Part shown: in pieces, positions 13,756 through 20,725 of the stretch
How positions within the stretch are numbered: the stretch's first letter is position 1
Layout of the letters: each line of letters opens with the position of its first letter
Assembly: GCA_964641155.1 (NCBI GenBank)
Contig: CAZXJO010000009.1
Coordinates: 1-24,798 of the forward strand
Reading direction: 5' to 3'
Source: DTCV01 sp964641155
GTDB lineage: Archaea; Thermoproteota; Thermoprotei_A; Sulfolobales; NBVN01
Length of the DNA stretch: 24,798 nt
Position numbers and translations under genes: made by a program
The notes under the pieces: generated by a model
What the model was told of the DNA's origin: nothing
Seen by the model: the letters and a program-made list of their open reading frames with translations, nothing else
The model's database searches: none

Positions 13756-16083
13756 TCAGTGGGAGTTGAAGCCATAGGTACTCATCGCCTGGCCAACCGC
13801 CATGCCCCCATCGTTCGGCGGTAACCTCCTGGGTAGGGAGACCTCGATCCCGTAATCCCTCAACGACCCCTTAACCCCCCTGACGATTATTGAGTTGACC
13901 GCGGCCCCACCTCCTAGAACTACGTGGTTAATCCTAGTGCCGTACACGGATCTACGAACGACCTCACCTAGAGCGCTCCCTAAAGCGTATTGGACAGTGT
14001 AGGCTATGTCCCTAACATCGACCCTGTCAAACAACTCCAACACGTAGGCAAGTATCTTAGTCGTTGAGACTTCGTAGACGCCGTCACTGACTGATACCAA
14101 GCCATCTAAGCCGTCGACTAACCTACCGCCGCTAGCTGCTGCCTCAAGCTTTATCGCGGGCTCGCCCTCATAAGTCCTCTCAAAACATATGTTAAGTAAT
14201 GCTGATATCGAGTCTAAGAACCTGCCGGTGCTCGAAGTCATGAGCCTGGAGTTAGGTAGCTGCTGGAGGACTGCGAGCACTTCCTCAACACCGTATCGGA
14301 AAGCCCTAGTTAATCGCAACCTACTGACTAACTCAATTACCTCCTCATCATTGCCTAGGAGCTTGCGGAGGTATGAGAGGAGTGCCCTAGCCGGGTACTT
14401 AATAGAGTTTACCGGATCGGGTAGTGGAACATACTCAAGACGACCCACCCTCACATACCTTAAGTAGTTCAGTTTGAGCACCTCACCACCCCACACGTTC
14501 CCATCATCACCGTAACCCACGCCATCGATGACTACTGAGATGAACTCCTCCTGAGGATCTACCCCTACGTCCGCAGCGGTTGCTAGGGCGTGGGCGTAGT
14601 GGTGTTGGACCTCCACCAACTCACCTCCGTACTTCCTCAGGTAGTGCTCAGCTAACAGCTTAGAAGTGTACCCCGGGTGTTTATCGACCACTAAGTATGC
14701 CTCCCCCACGTTTAGGTTGTAAATCTTTACGAACCAACTTAAGTACCTATCCAAGTCACTTAAAACGTCGAAATCATCTACATCCCCTATGTACTGGGTT
14801 AGGATTACCTTGTCGTCAAACGCTACGGCGCCGGCGCTCTGCAGTTCCGCCCCGAAAGCTATTACAGGCCTCCTAAACTTGAACTTACACTTAATCCACA
14901 TCGGCGCGTACCCCCTCCCCCTCCTGATCATCACCGGCTCACCATCAGTAAATCTTAGAACGCTGTCATCGACCCTATTCACTATGACCCTATCATGGAT
15001 CAGGAAGTAATCGACGTAGCCTTTAAGGTGTTTGAAGGCACACTCCTCATCAATACACATAGGCTTACCCTTAGGATTACCGCTTGTCATAATTGCGAAC
15101 TTGTTCTCAGTACTGTCCAGCAGGAGGTAGTGTAACGCGGTGTAGGGGAGGAACAAGCCCTCAACATCTAGGCCCGGTGAGACGTACTTAGATACAGGGC
15201 TTCCCTCCCTTTTAGGCAGTAGCACTATGGGCCTTTCGGGGGATTTAAGCAGTTTCACAGCCTCACTACTTAGGTAAGAGATCTTACTACCCACTGACTC
15301 GTTCAGGACCATCACCGCGAAAGGTTTCTGAGGTCTGCCCTTCCTCAACCTGAGCTTTAAGACTACCTCATCATCCGTGGCTGATGACGCGATATGGTAC
15401 CCTCCTAAACCCTTAACACCGACTATGTAGCCCTCATCAATTAACTTCCCAGCAAGGCTTACGGGGTCTTCAGAACTCACAAGCTCACCATCCCTGGTGT
15501 AGAGCCTCACTTTAGGGCCGCATTCAGGGCAGCAAATCCCCTGCGCATGAAACCTACGTACGTTTTTCGGGTCGGCATACTCGTTTAAGCAATTACTGCA
15601 TAGGGGGAAGTCACTCATCGACGTGTTAACCCTGTCGTAGGGTGGCTTATACATCATCGAGAATCTCGGGCCGCACCAAACACATGAGTTTAAGGGGTAC
15701 TTATACCTCCTGTTGCTTCGGTCTAAGACCTCTGCTAGGCAGTCATCGCAGATGCCGAAGTCGGGAGGCACCATGGAGTACTTAACTGCTTCATCTGTTG
15801 ACGGTAGGATCTTAAAATCCTTAAAACCTTCAACACCCACCTCCAGAACTGATAACTCATCAAGGCGTGCTACGGGGGGTAGGGAACCCTTAAGCTTCCT
15901 AATGAATTCCTTCAGAACGTCCTCAGGGCCCTCCACATGTATCTCAACCTCGGAACCACCAACATTCCTCACATACCCCGAAACACCTAACTCATGAGCT
16001 ACCCTATAAACCAGGGGCCTGAACCCCACCCCCTGAACCACGCCTACTGCCAGCAGCTTATACGCTCTCAGCAGGTCAGCCAC
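13756..16083 (-). CDS. hypF: HypF, hydrogenase maturation carbamoyltransferase
   Basis: HypF converts carbamoyl phosphate to the thiocarboxamide on HypE that becomes the CN ligands of [NiFe] hydrogenases. The domains follow the usual order over 775 residues (family about 750): acylphosphatase domain (8-92, with Arg22 in GVGFRP and Asn40), two zinc fingers (Cys112/115/134/137 and Cys162/165/184-185/188), a YrdC-like domain (about 205-385) and a Kae1/TobZ-like domain (about 400-770) with HHYAHA near residue 492 and GGGAAVNS near the end. It starts with GTG, 25-31 bases downstream of a TATA box, so it is probably leaderless. The other hyp genes are not in this window. Its place just upstream of the mbh operon on the same strand supports a functional NiFe centre in that complex. 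Confidence 0.96.
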   Translation of the reverse strand: MADLLRAYKLLAVGVVQGVGFRPLVYRVAHELGVSGYVRNVGGSEVEIHVEGPEDVLKEFIRKLKGSLPPVARLDELSVLEVGVEGFKDFKILPSTDEAVKYSMVPPDFGICDDCLAEVLDRSNRRYKYPLNSCVWCGPRFSMMYKPPYDRVNTSMSDFPLCSNCLNEYADPKNVRRFHAQGICCPECGPKVRLYTRDGELVSSEDPVSLAGKLIDEGYIVGVKGLGGYHIASSATDDEVVLKLRLRKGRPQKPFAVMVLNESVGSKISYLSSEAVKLLKSPERPIVLLPKREGSPVSKYVSPGLDVEGLFLPYTALHYLLLDSTENKFAIMTSGNPKGKPMCIDEECAFKHLKGYVDYFLIHDRVIVNRVDDSVLRFTDGEPVMIRRGRGYAPMWIKCKFKFRRPVIAFGAELQSAGAVAFDDKVILTQYIGDVDDFDVLSDLDRYLSWFVKIYNLNVGEAYLVVDKHPGYTSKLLAEHYLRKYGGELVEVQHHYAHALATAADVGVDPQEEFISVVIDGVGYGDDGNVWGGEVLKLNYLRYVRVGRLEYVPLPDPVNSIKYPARALLSYLRKLLGNDEEVIELVSRLRLTRAFRYGVEEVLAVLQQLPNSRLMTSSTGRFLDSISALLNICFERTYEGEPAIKLEAAASGGRLVDGLDGLVSVSDGVYEVSTTKILAYVLELFDRVDVRDIAYTVQYALGSALGEVVRRSVYGTRINHVVLGGGAAVNSIIVRGVKGSLRDYGIEVSLPRRLPPNDGGMAVGQAMSTYGFNSH

Positions 16084-16107
16084 ACCACGTTAAACTACGT
16101 TAAGCAG

Positions 16108-16114
16108 GCTTAAA
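16108..16114 (-). promoter_or_regulatory. TATA box of hypF, likely leaderless transcript
   Basis: On the minus strand TTTAAGC lies 25-31 bases before the GTG start at 16083. That is the normal TATA-to-start distance in archaea when transcription begins at the start codon itself. It supports GTG 16083 as the hypF start. Confidence 0.5.
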
Positions 16115-16143
16115 TTGAACAACAGTTTAACATAGTTAAAAAC

Positions 16144-16179
16144 TTATAACTTATCAACGGACTACATAATTAACAGGTG
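16144..16179 (+). promoter_or_regulatory. Promoter and ribosome binding site of the thioredoxin-like gene
   Basis: TTATAA at 16144-16149 can act as TATA box, and AGGTG at 16175-16179 stands four bases before the ATG at 16184. The 100 bases between this ATG and hypF also hold the divergent hypF promoter. Confidence 0.45.
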
Positions 16180-16183
16180 CGGT

Positions 16184-16615
16184 ATGGGCGTAAGTAGCGA
16201 TGACATATTAAGCAAGCTGGTTGAGTCAGCTGTGAGGGAGGTTGTGAGGGAGAGGGGAGGAAAGGGCGTACTAGAAGTCATCGGTGAGGAAGAGTTCAAC
16301 AAGTTAATAAGCAGTAATAAGTTCGTTGTGACATGCTTCTACAAGCCGGAATGCCCGGCCTGTAAGTCATACATGCCCGTCTTCGAGTCGGTCTCCGGGG
16401 AATTTAGGGATGTTGCGGTGTTCGTTAAGGTGAACACCAAGAACTTAAAGGTCATAAGCAAGAAATACAACATAGTTGCTTTACCGACTACCGTGGTGTT
16501 TGTGAACGGCGGCGAGGTGTCAAGGTATGAGGGCTCCATGAACGCCGTGAAGTTGGTGACTTTCTTAATAGCATCAGGTTTGAAACGTACATCAAGAAAC
16601 GATCCCGAGGAATGA
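16184..16615 (+). CDS. Thioredoxin-like protein with CPAC active site
   Basis: This is a 143-residue thioredoxin-fold protein, probably a cytosolic disulfide reductase. The active site is CPAC (ECPACKSYMPVFES, around residues 58-61), with the conserved cis-proline in ALPTTVVFVNGGEVSRYEG. A 35-residue N-terminal extension, charged and helical (VREVVRERGG), precedes the fold; no signal peptide is present. It is divergent from hypF, and AGGTG lies just before its ATG. A role in redox balance fits the flavodiiron gene further along the same strand, but no thioredoxin reductase is nearby, and glutaredoxin-like alternatives cannot be excluded. Confidence 0.88.
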   Translation: MGVSSDDILSKLVESAVREVVRERGGKGVLEVIGEEEFNKLISSNKFVVTCFYKPECPACKSYMPVFESVSGEFRDVAVFVKVNTKNLKVISKKYNIVALPTTVVFVNGGEVSRYEGSMNAVKLVTFLIASGLKRTSRNDPEE

Positions 16616-16911
16616 AGGACCAGTTAGAGCCGCTTCCCTACACACCGCTTCGAACCCTCCGGCTTCATCGCCATAACGACCCCCACACCTCCCCCACCAA
16701 CGCATCACACCATCCCCACCTAGAAAGGGGGGTTCGAAAAAGCCCTAAACCGCAGCAATGACACCCCCGGGTTTGCCTCAAAACCGACGCGGGTTCGACC
16801 CAACAAGAACTCTAATAAGTTGGTCCGCGGCAACTTCATCAGCATTTTATAAAGCTTAAATGATCTATAGCATATAGTTATACGAGAGTTGGCTGTTGGT
16901 GGTTCATAGGT
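16616..16911. other. GC-rich intergenic region with strong hairpin potential
   Basis: These 296 bases have no convincing gene. The first 190 are clearly more GC-rich than the surroundings and pyrimidine-rich on the plus strand. TTCGAACCCTCC (16649-16660) can pair with GGGGGGTTCGAA (16727-16738) as a 12-bp stem with one G-U pair and a 66-base loop. GGGTTCGA recurs at 16730 and 16791. AAGTTG (16817-16822) and CAACTT (16831-16836) form a perfect 6-bp hairpin. CGGGTTT and AAAACCG near 16770 can form a third. From about 16840 the region turns A/T-rich and holds TTTATAAAGC (16846-16855) and GGTGGT before the next ATG, a plausible promoter and ribosome binding site. A structured RNA is possible but no known RNA family is recognised. 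Confidence 0.4.
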
Positions 16912-17562
16912 ATGCGGATATTGATGGTTGGGGGTAGTAACGTAACTGAGGAGTTCCTTAGGAGTTTAGATCTCAGGAAGAACGAGGTCACGGTAGTTGA
17001 TTCAGATAGTAATAGGTGTAAGGAGCTCTCCAGCACGTTCGATGTACACGTGATCAATAAGGATGCGACGGATGTCTCCCTCTACACCTCCGAGATCTCC
17101 ATGTCCGATGTTGATTCGGTGATAGCGCTGACCGATAAGGATGAGATAAACGTGTTCGTGCTCTCAGTTGCTAAGGCTTACAACATCCCCATAAGGGTTG
17201 CTAAGGTAAGCGACCCTAGGGTCGCTGAGCTAATTGTAAAGTTGGGGTTAGGCATACCTATAGTGTCCTCATCACTTACCGCCTCAATGATCAAGACCTA
17301 CATAGACTCCGTAAGGGGGCCTAAACTGCTTGCGGAGTACGGCGAGTTAAAACTCTACGTCCTAAGCCTCTCAGAAACCGACAAATGCGTTAATAAACAG
17401 TTGAAGGATGTGGAACTGCCTGCCAACATCAAAGTCGTGCTCGTGTTTGACGGGTCGAAGCTGTTCCCACCCAACGAGGACATAGTCCTCCTTAACGGCT
17501 ACCAGTTAATAGTCATGACCAACGCGAGCGAGGATGACGTGGCAAACTACTTTAAGGGGTGA
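16912..17562 (+). CDS. RCK/TrkA-type NAD-binding regulatory protein
   Basis: This 216-residue protein has a TrkA-N Rossmann domain (about 1-125) followed by a TrkA-C-like domain (about 145-215). RCK/TrkA proteins bind nucleotides and gate potassium transporters or channels from the cytosol. Visible features are MRILMVGGSNVTEEF at the nucleotide-binding loop, VTVVDSD at the second strand and SVIALTDKDEINVFVLSVAK typical of TrkA-N. The glycine loop is altered: VGGSNVT replaces the usual GxGxxG, so nucleotide binding may be weak or different. No TrkH/KtrB or pore gene of the potassium type is in the window. Instead an MscS-type channel gene follows after 53 bases. Confidence 0.85.
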   Translation: MRILMVGGSNVTEEFLRSLDLRKNEVTVVDSDSNRCKELSSTFDVHVINKDATDVSLYTSEISMSDVDSVIALTDKDEINVFVLSVAKAYNIPIRVAKVSDPRVAELIVKLGLGIPIVSSSLTASMIKTYIDSVRGPKLLAEYGELKLYVLSLSETDKCVNKQLKDVELPANIKVVLVFDGSKLFPPNEDIVLLNGYQLIVMTNASEDDVANYFKG

Positions 17563-17615
17563 GCTGAACGGAATTTCTTCAACTAGATGAGTCATTAATC
17601 AAGCAGTTAGAACTT

Positions 17616-18344
17616 ATGGCGTTGTTAGCCGCTACCATCGTCATAATCAGGTACTTGCTAGGTAAGTTCGTCGCATCCCTTGTCCTGAGGGGAAACATCT
17701 CAGCAGGTATTAAAGCAACTTTAGTTAGGATCATTGACTTAGCCCTCCTCTCAGCGTTCCTAATAATCTCAGTCAACATAGTAACCGCGTCCTTAACGCC
17801 TTACGCGATACTAGCCATACTCGGGGCAATAGTCATAACCCTCTTCTTCTACGAGGTCAAGCAGTTTGCGGCATACATAACGCTTCAGATGTTCAGACAT
17901 GTTAAGGGTAGGAATGCTGAGGTGTTCCTGCGCGGGTATTCGGAGCCGATTAAGGGTAGGGTGGTGGAGTTAACACCGCTCACAACGGTTATGGAGGACT
18001 TATTCGGTAACAAGGTCTACATACCTAACACGCTGTTTATAGAGTCGGCAATTAAGGAACATAATCCAAGCATTAACTTGAGGATTATTCTGAACCTCGT
18101 TAAGGGTGAGGAGGTTGGGGAACTGTTCAACAAGGTTAAGGCAGCATTCAAAAACGTGGACTTAGGCCCCTTCAGGTTTAACGAGTCGCACGTAATCATA
18201 AAGTCCTTAGACACTGAGTCGCTGGTGATTGACGTTAGGCTGTCGGCGCTAGCACTACCCATCAGGAACCCTGACATACTTAGAATACTCGACCAACTCT
18301 CCAAAGCGCTTCATCAGTACAAACCTGTTTTAGAGATAGTATAG
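17616..18344 (+). CDS. Small MscS-type mechanosensitive channel
   Basis: This 242-residue integral membrane protein has about three hydrophobic segments (roughly 1-24, 35-55 and 60-95) followed by the MscS beta domain (AEVFLRGYSEPIKGRVVELTPLTTVMED, then FGNKVYIPNTLFIES) and a C-terminal alpha/beta domain. MscS channels open on membrane tension to release solutes in osmotic shock. The pore helix does not show the regular Gly/Ala packing of E. coli MscS. The reading frame is open for another 16 codons upstream of the ATG but has no ATG, GTG or TTG there, so the ATG at 17616 is the best start, although no clear ribosome binding site precedes it. It follows the RCK gene closely and is probably co-transcribed with it. 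Confidence 0.85.
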   Translation: MALLAATIVIIRYLLGKFVASLVLRGNISAGIKATLVRIIDLALLSAFLIISVNIVTASLTPYAILAILGAIVITLFFYEVKQFAAYITLQMFRHVKGRNAEVFLRGYSEPIKGRVVELTPLTTVMEDLFGNKVYIPNTLFIESAIKEHNPSINLRIILNLVKGEEVGELFNKVKAAFKNVDLGPFRFNESHVIIKSLDTESLVIDVRLSALALPIRNPDILRILDQLSKALHQYKPVLEIV

Positions 18345-18381
18345 TTTTAAAGCCCTCAACAATCTGTAGAATTGATGCCTC

Positions 18382-19575
18382 ATGGCTGTAACCCCATACG
18401 AGTTAGGGAAAGACATCTACATGATCTCCGTGAACGACCTACGCACTAGGTTGTTCGAATCGCTTTGGGACATACCTGAAGGCATATCTTACAACTCATA
18501 CTTGATAGTGGATGATAAGGTAGCGATCCTGGACGGTGTGAGTAGTCATTATTCAAAGCCATTCGTGGAGACCGTTAAGAAACTCCTCGGCGGTAGGAGC
18601 TTAGACTACTACATAGTACATCATGGTGAGCCCGACCATTCGGGGAGCTTCCCGGACATAGTTAGGGAGTTCCCTGAGGTGAAAGTCTTAACTACGGAGA
18701 TAGGGTCGAAAATCATTAGAAACCTATACGACGTGGAGTTCAAACACGTAGTAATCAGCGATGGGTATGAGTTGAGTTTAGGGAGGCATAACCTGAGATT
18801 CGTGCACACCCCATGGCTCCACTGGCCTGACACCTTCATGACCTACTTACGCGAGGATAAGATCCTGTTCTCATGTGATGCGTTCGGCGCCTACGGCGCC
18901 CTCACGAGGGGGTACTGGGAGGAGGACTACGGTGATGTTATCCAAAGCCTCAGGAAGAGGTACTTCGCGAACATCGTAGCGTCCTACAGGTCTCAAATAC
19001 CTAAAGCTGCTGAGAAACTGTCTAAGTATGAGGTGAGGGTGATAGCCCCCTCTCACGGGCCCCTCATCCGCGACGTTGGGAGTGTCTTGAACACCTACTT
19101 GAAGTGGTCTAAGCCGGAATTCATGGATAAGGTCCTAATAGTCTACTCAACCATGTACGGGAACTTGGGCGAGGCTGTTAAACACGTTGTTGAGGGTGTG
19201 GAGATGGCTGGGGCTAAGGCGGTGTTAATGAAGGTCCCTGAAACACCCATCACGTACGTGGTTGAGGAGTTATTCGATTCCCCGGCCATTGCTTTGGTCA
19301 CGCCAACATACGACGGGGGCGCGTTCCCCTACACTGAGTTGGTGTTGAATCTCATGAAGATTAAGAAGTTCGAGGGTAGGTACGTTGGGTTAGTTACCAG
19401 CGGGCTGTGGGCCCCCGTAGCTGAGTCCAAGATCGTTAAGGAGTTGGAGGAAGTTAAGGCAGTGGTTGGGGGGAAGGTAAGCCTCTTAGGGCGCCCTAAG
19501 AGAGATGACGTTGAGAAGTTATTGGAGCTTGGGAAGTTGTTGGGTAGGAAAGCTGTTGAGGTTAAAGCCAGCTAA
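18382..19575 (+). CDS. Flavodiiron protein (A-type flavoprotein, oxygen or NO reductase)
   Basis: This soluble enzyme reduces oxygen to water (or NO to N2O) to protect anaerobes. Its 397 residues match the two-domain family length. The metallo-beta-lactamase-like domain keeps every diiron ligand: HGEPDH (His81, Glu83, Asp85, with His86), His147 (PWLHWPD), Asp166 (SCDAFGAYG) and His225 (PSHGPLI). The flavodoxin domain starts near residue 250 with VYSTMYGNLGEA, the FMN phosphate loop, followed by TPTYDGGAFPY. It has no extra rubredoxin or NADH-oxidase domain, so electrons must come from a separate donor such as rubredoxin or ferredoxin. It lies 37 bases after the MscS-type gene, so it may share its transcript. 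TTTTT at 19603-19607 just downstream may help termination. Confidence 0.95.
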   Translation: MAVTPYELGKDIYMISVNDLRTRLFESLWDIPEGISYNSYLIVDDKVAILDGVSSHYSKPFVETVKKLLGGRSLDYYIVHHGEPDHSGSFPDIVREFPEVKVLTTEIGSKIIRNLYDVEFKHVVISDGYELSLGRHNLRFVHTPWLHWPDTFMTYLREDKILFSCDAFGAYGALTRGYWEEDYGDVIQSLRKRYFANIVASYRSQIPKAAEKLSKYEVRVIAPSHGPLIRDVGSVLNTYLKWSKPEFMDKVLIVYSTMYGNLGEAVKHVVEGVEMAGAKAVLMKVPETPITYVVEELFDSPAIALVTPTYDGGAFPYTELVLNLMKIKKFEGRYVGLVTSGLWAPVAESKIVKELEEVKAVVGGKVSLLGRPKRDDVEKLLELGKLLGRKAVEVKAS

Positions 19576-19610
19576 GCCCGAAGTGAGTCACACACCACAC
19601 ATGTTTTTAC

Positions 19611-20678
19611 TCAAGACCCCCGCTCACCGACCTTAGACCACACGTACCTACTGCTCAGAAAATAGTTAATTATGAAACCCAATAAAATACCTGTGAGCTG
19701 GGAAATTACTGACTCAACACCTAATCCGTAGTGGAGTAATTGAGAAGTCACGTACTGAGTTGCTATTGCTAACGAAGTCGTTAGGTGGAACTTAAGGAGT
19801 CTCCGCACCCAACTACCCCCACCCCTCCCCTTAAAAGTCCAACGTTCGTGGAACGAGTAATTATTAATTACCGATACCTCGATAGCTGCAGCGCTCGCCA
19901 CCGCATGCTGCAAACCGATGAAATACCTCAAAACGTATAGGACCCCCAAATTAACTGCGGTGCCTAAACCCCCAACTATGAGGAACTTAATAACTGTTGT
20001 GTAGGGGGTTAGGTTGATTAGGTGTAATACGTAATTCACCAACTCCTTAGTGCTTAGCTTCGACTCACCCCTAACCCTGACGCTGAAGGTGTAGGGAACT
20101 TCACACACGTTGACGTACTTACCCCTCACCAACACCTCAAGCAGTATCTTAAAGCCCTTCGGACTTAATTCGGCGTTACTCATCACCTCCCTCTTAAACA
20201 TGAAGAAACCTGAGAGCGGGTCCTTAACGTTACGCGCCTTGGGGAGGGCGACCTTCGCCATGAACACTGCTGACCTGGAGATCAACCTCCTCAGAAGGCT
20301 CCACCCGTGTACCGTGCCACCGCGGACGTATCTGGAAGCTATGACTAGGTCGCAGCCTTTTAGAATGCGCTCATACATCTTAGGGATTAACTCGGGCGGG
20401 TGTTGTAGGTCAGCATCCATGACTACTACGTACTCACCGCGTGAATTCTTAAACCCATCCAAGACCGCTGTGGCCAGGCCTAACTTACCGGGTCTCCTAA
20501 CAACCTTAACTGGGAACTCCTTAGAGAGCATCTCAGCCACTTCCGCAGTTCCATCAGGTGAGTTATCATCAACTACCACGACCTCATATTCGACCCCGTC
20601 CAACGCCCTATCAATTCTACGGATCAACTCCTCAACGTTATCCCTCTCATTATATGTTGGTATCACGACGCTTATCAT
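19611..20678 (-). CDS. Dolichol-phosphate mannosyltransferase-like protein with GtrA membrane domain
   Basis: This is a two-part protein of 355 residues. The N-terminal GT2 domain (about 1-215) is Dpm1-like: VVIPTYNERDN at the start, VVVDDNSPDGT (35-44), the metal-binding Asp-Ala-Asp (88-90) in MDADLQHPPE and ASRYVRGG. The C-terminal GtrA-like domain (about 225-350) has four membrane helices, with KFLIVGGLGTAVNLGVLY and the WTFKG end of the first half. It probably transfers a sugar from a nucleotide donor to a polyprenyl phosphate for protein glycosylation or cell-surface glycans. The ATG at 20678 (MISVVIPTYNE, preceded by GGTGGATG) is preferred to a TTG at 20696. The fusion of Dpm1 and GtrA domains is known in archaea. 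It follows the Lhr-type gene on the same strand. Confidence 0.92.
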   Translation of the reverse strand: MISVVIPTYNERDNVEELIRRIDRALDGVEYEVVVVDDNSPDGTAEVAEMLSKEFPVKVVRRPGKLGLATAVLDGFKNSRGEYVVVMDADLQHPPELIPKMYERILKGCDLVIASRYVRGGTVHGWSLLRRLISRSAVFMAKVALPKARNVKDPLSGFFMFKREVMSNAELSPKGFKILLEVLVRGKYVNVCEVPYTFSVRVRGESKLSTKELVNYVLHLINLTPYTTVIKFLIVGGLGTAVNLGVLYVLRYFIGLQHAVASAAAIEVSVINNYSFHERWTFKGRGGGSWVRRLLKFHLTTSLAIATQYVTSQLLHYGLGVESVISQLTGILLGFIINYFLSSRYVWSKVGERGS

Positions 20679-20725
20679 CCACGCATCCACCAACACTATC
20701 GCAGGCGGGTTAAAGTACTTGTTAC

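Noticed and set aside
16640..16805. tRNA-like TTCGA boxes (GGGTTCGA at 16730 and 16791, and in reverse at 16650)
   Set aside because: They resemble tRNA T-loops, but the five-base T-stem does not pair on either side in any copy and no acceptor or anticodon arms fit at the right distances.
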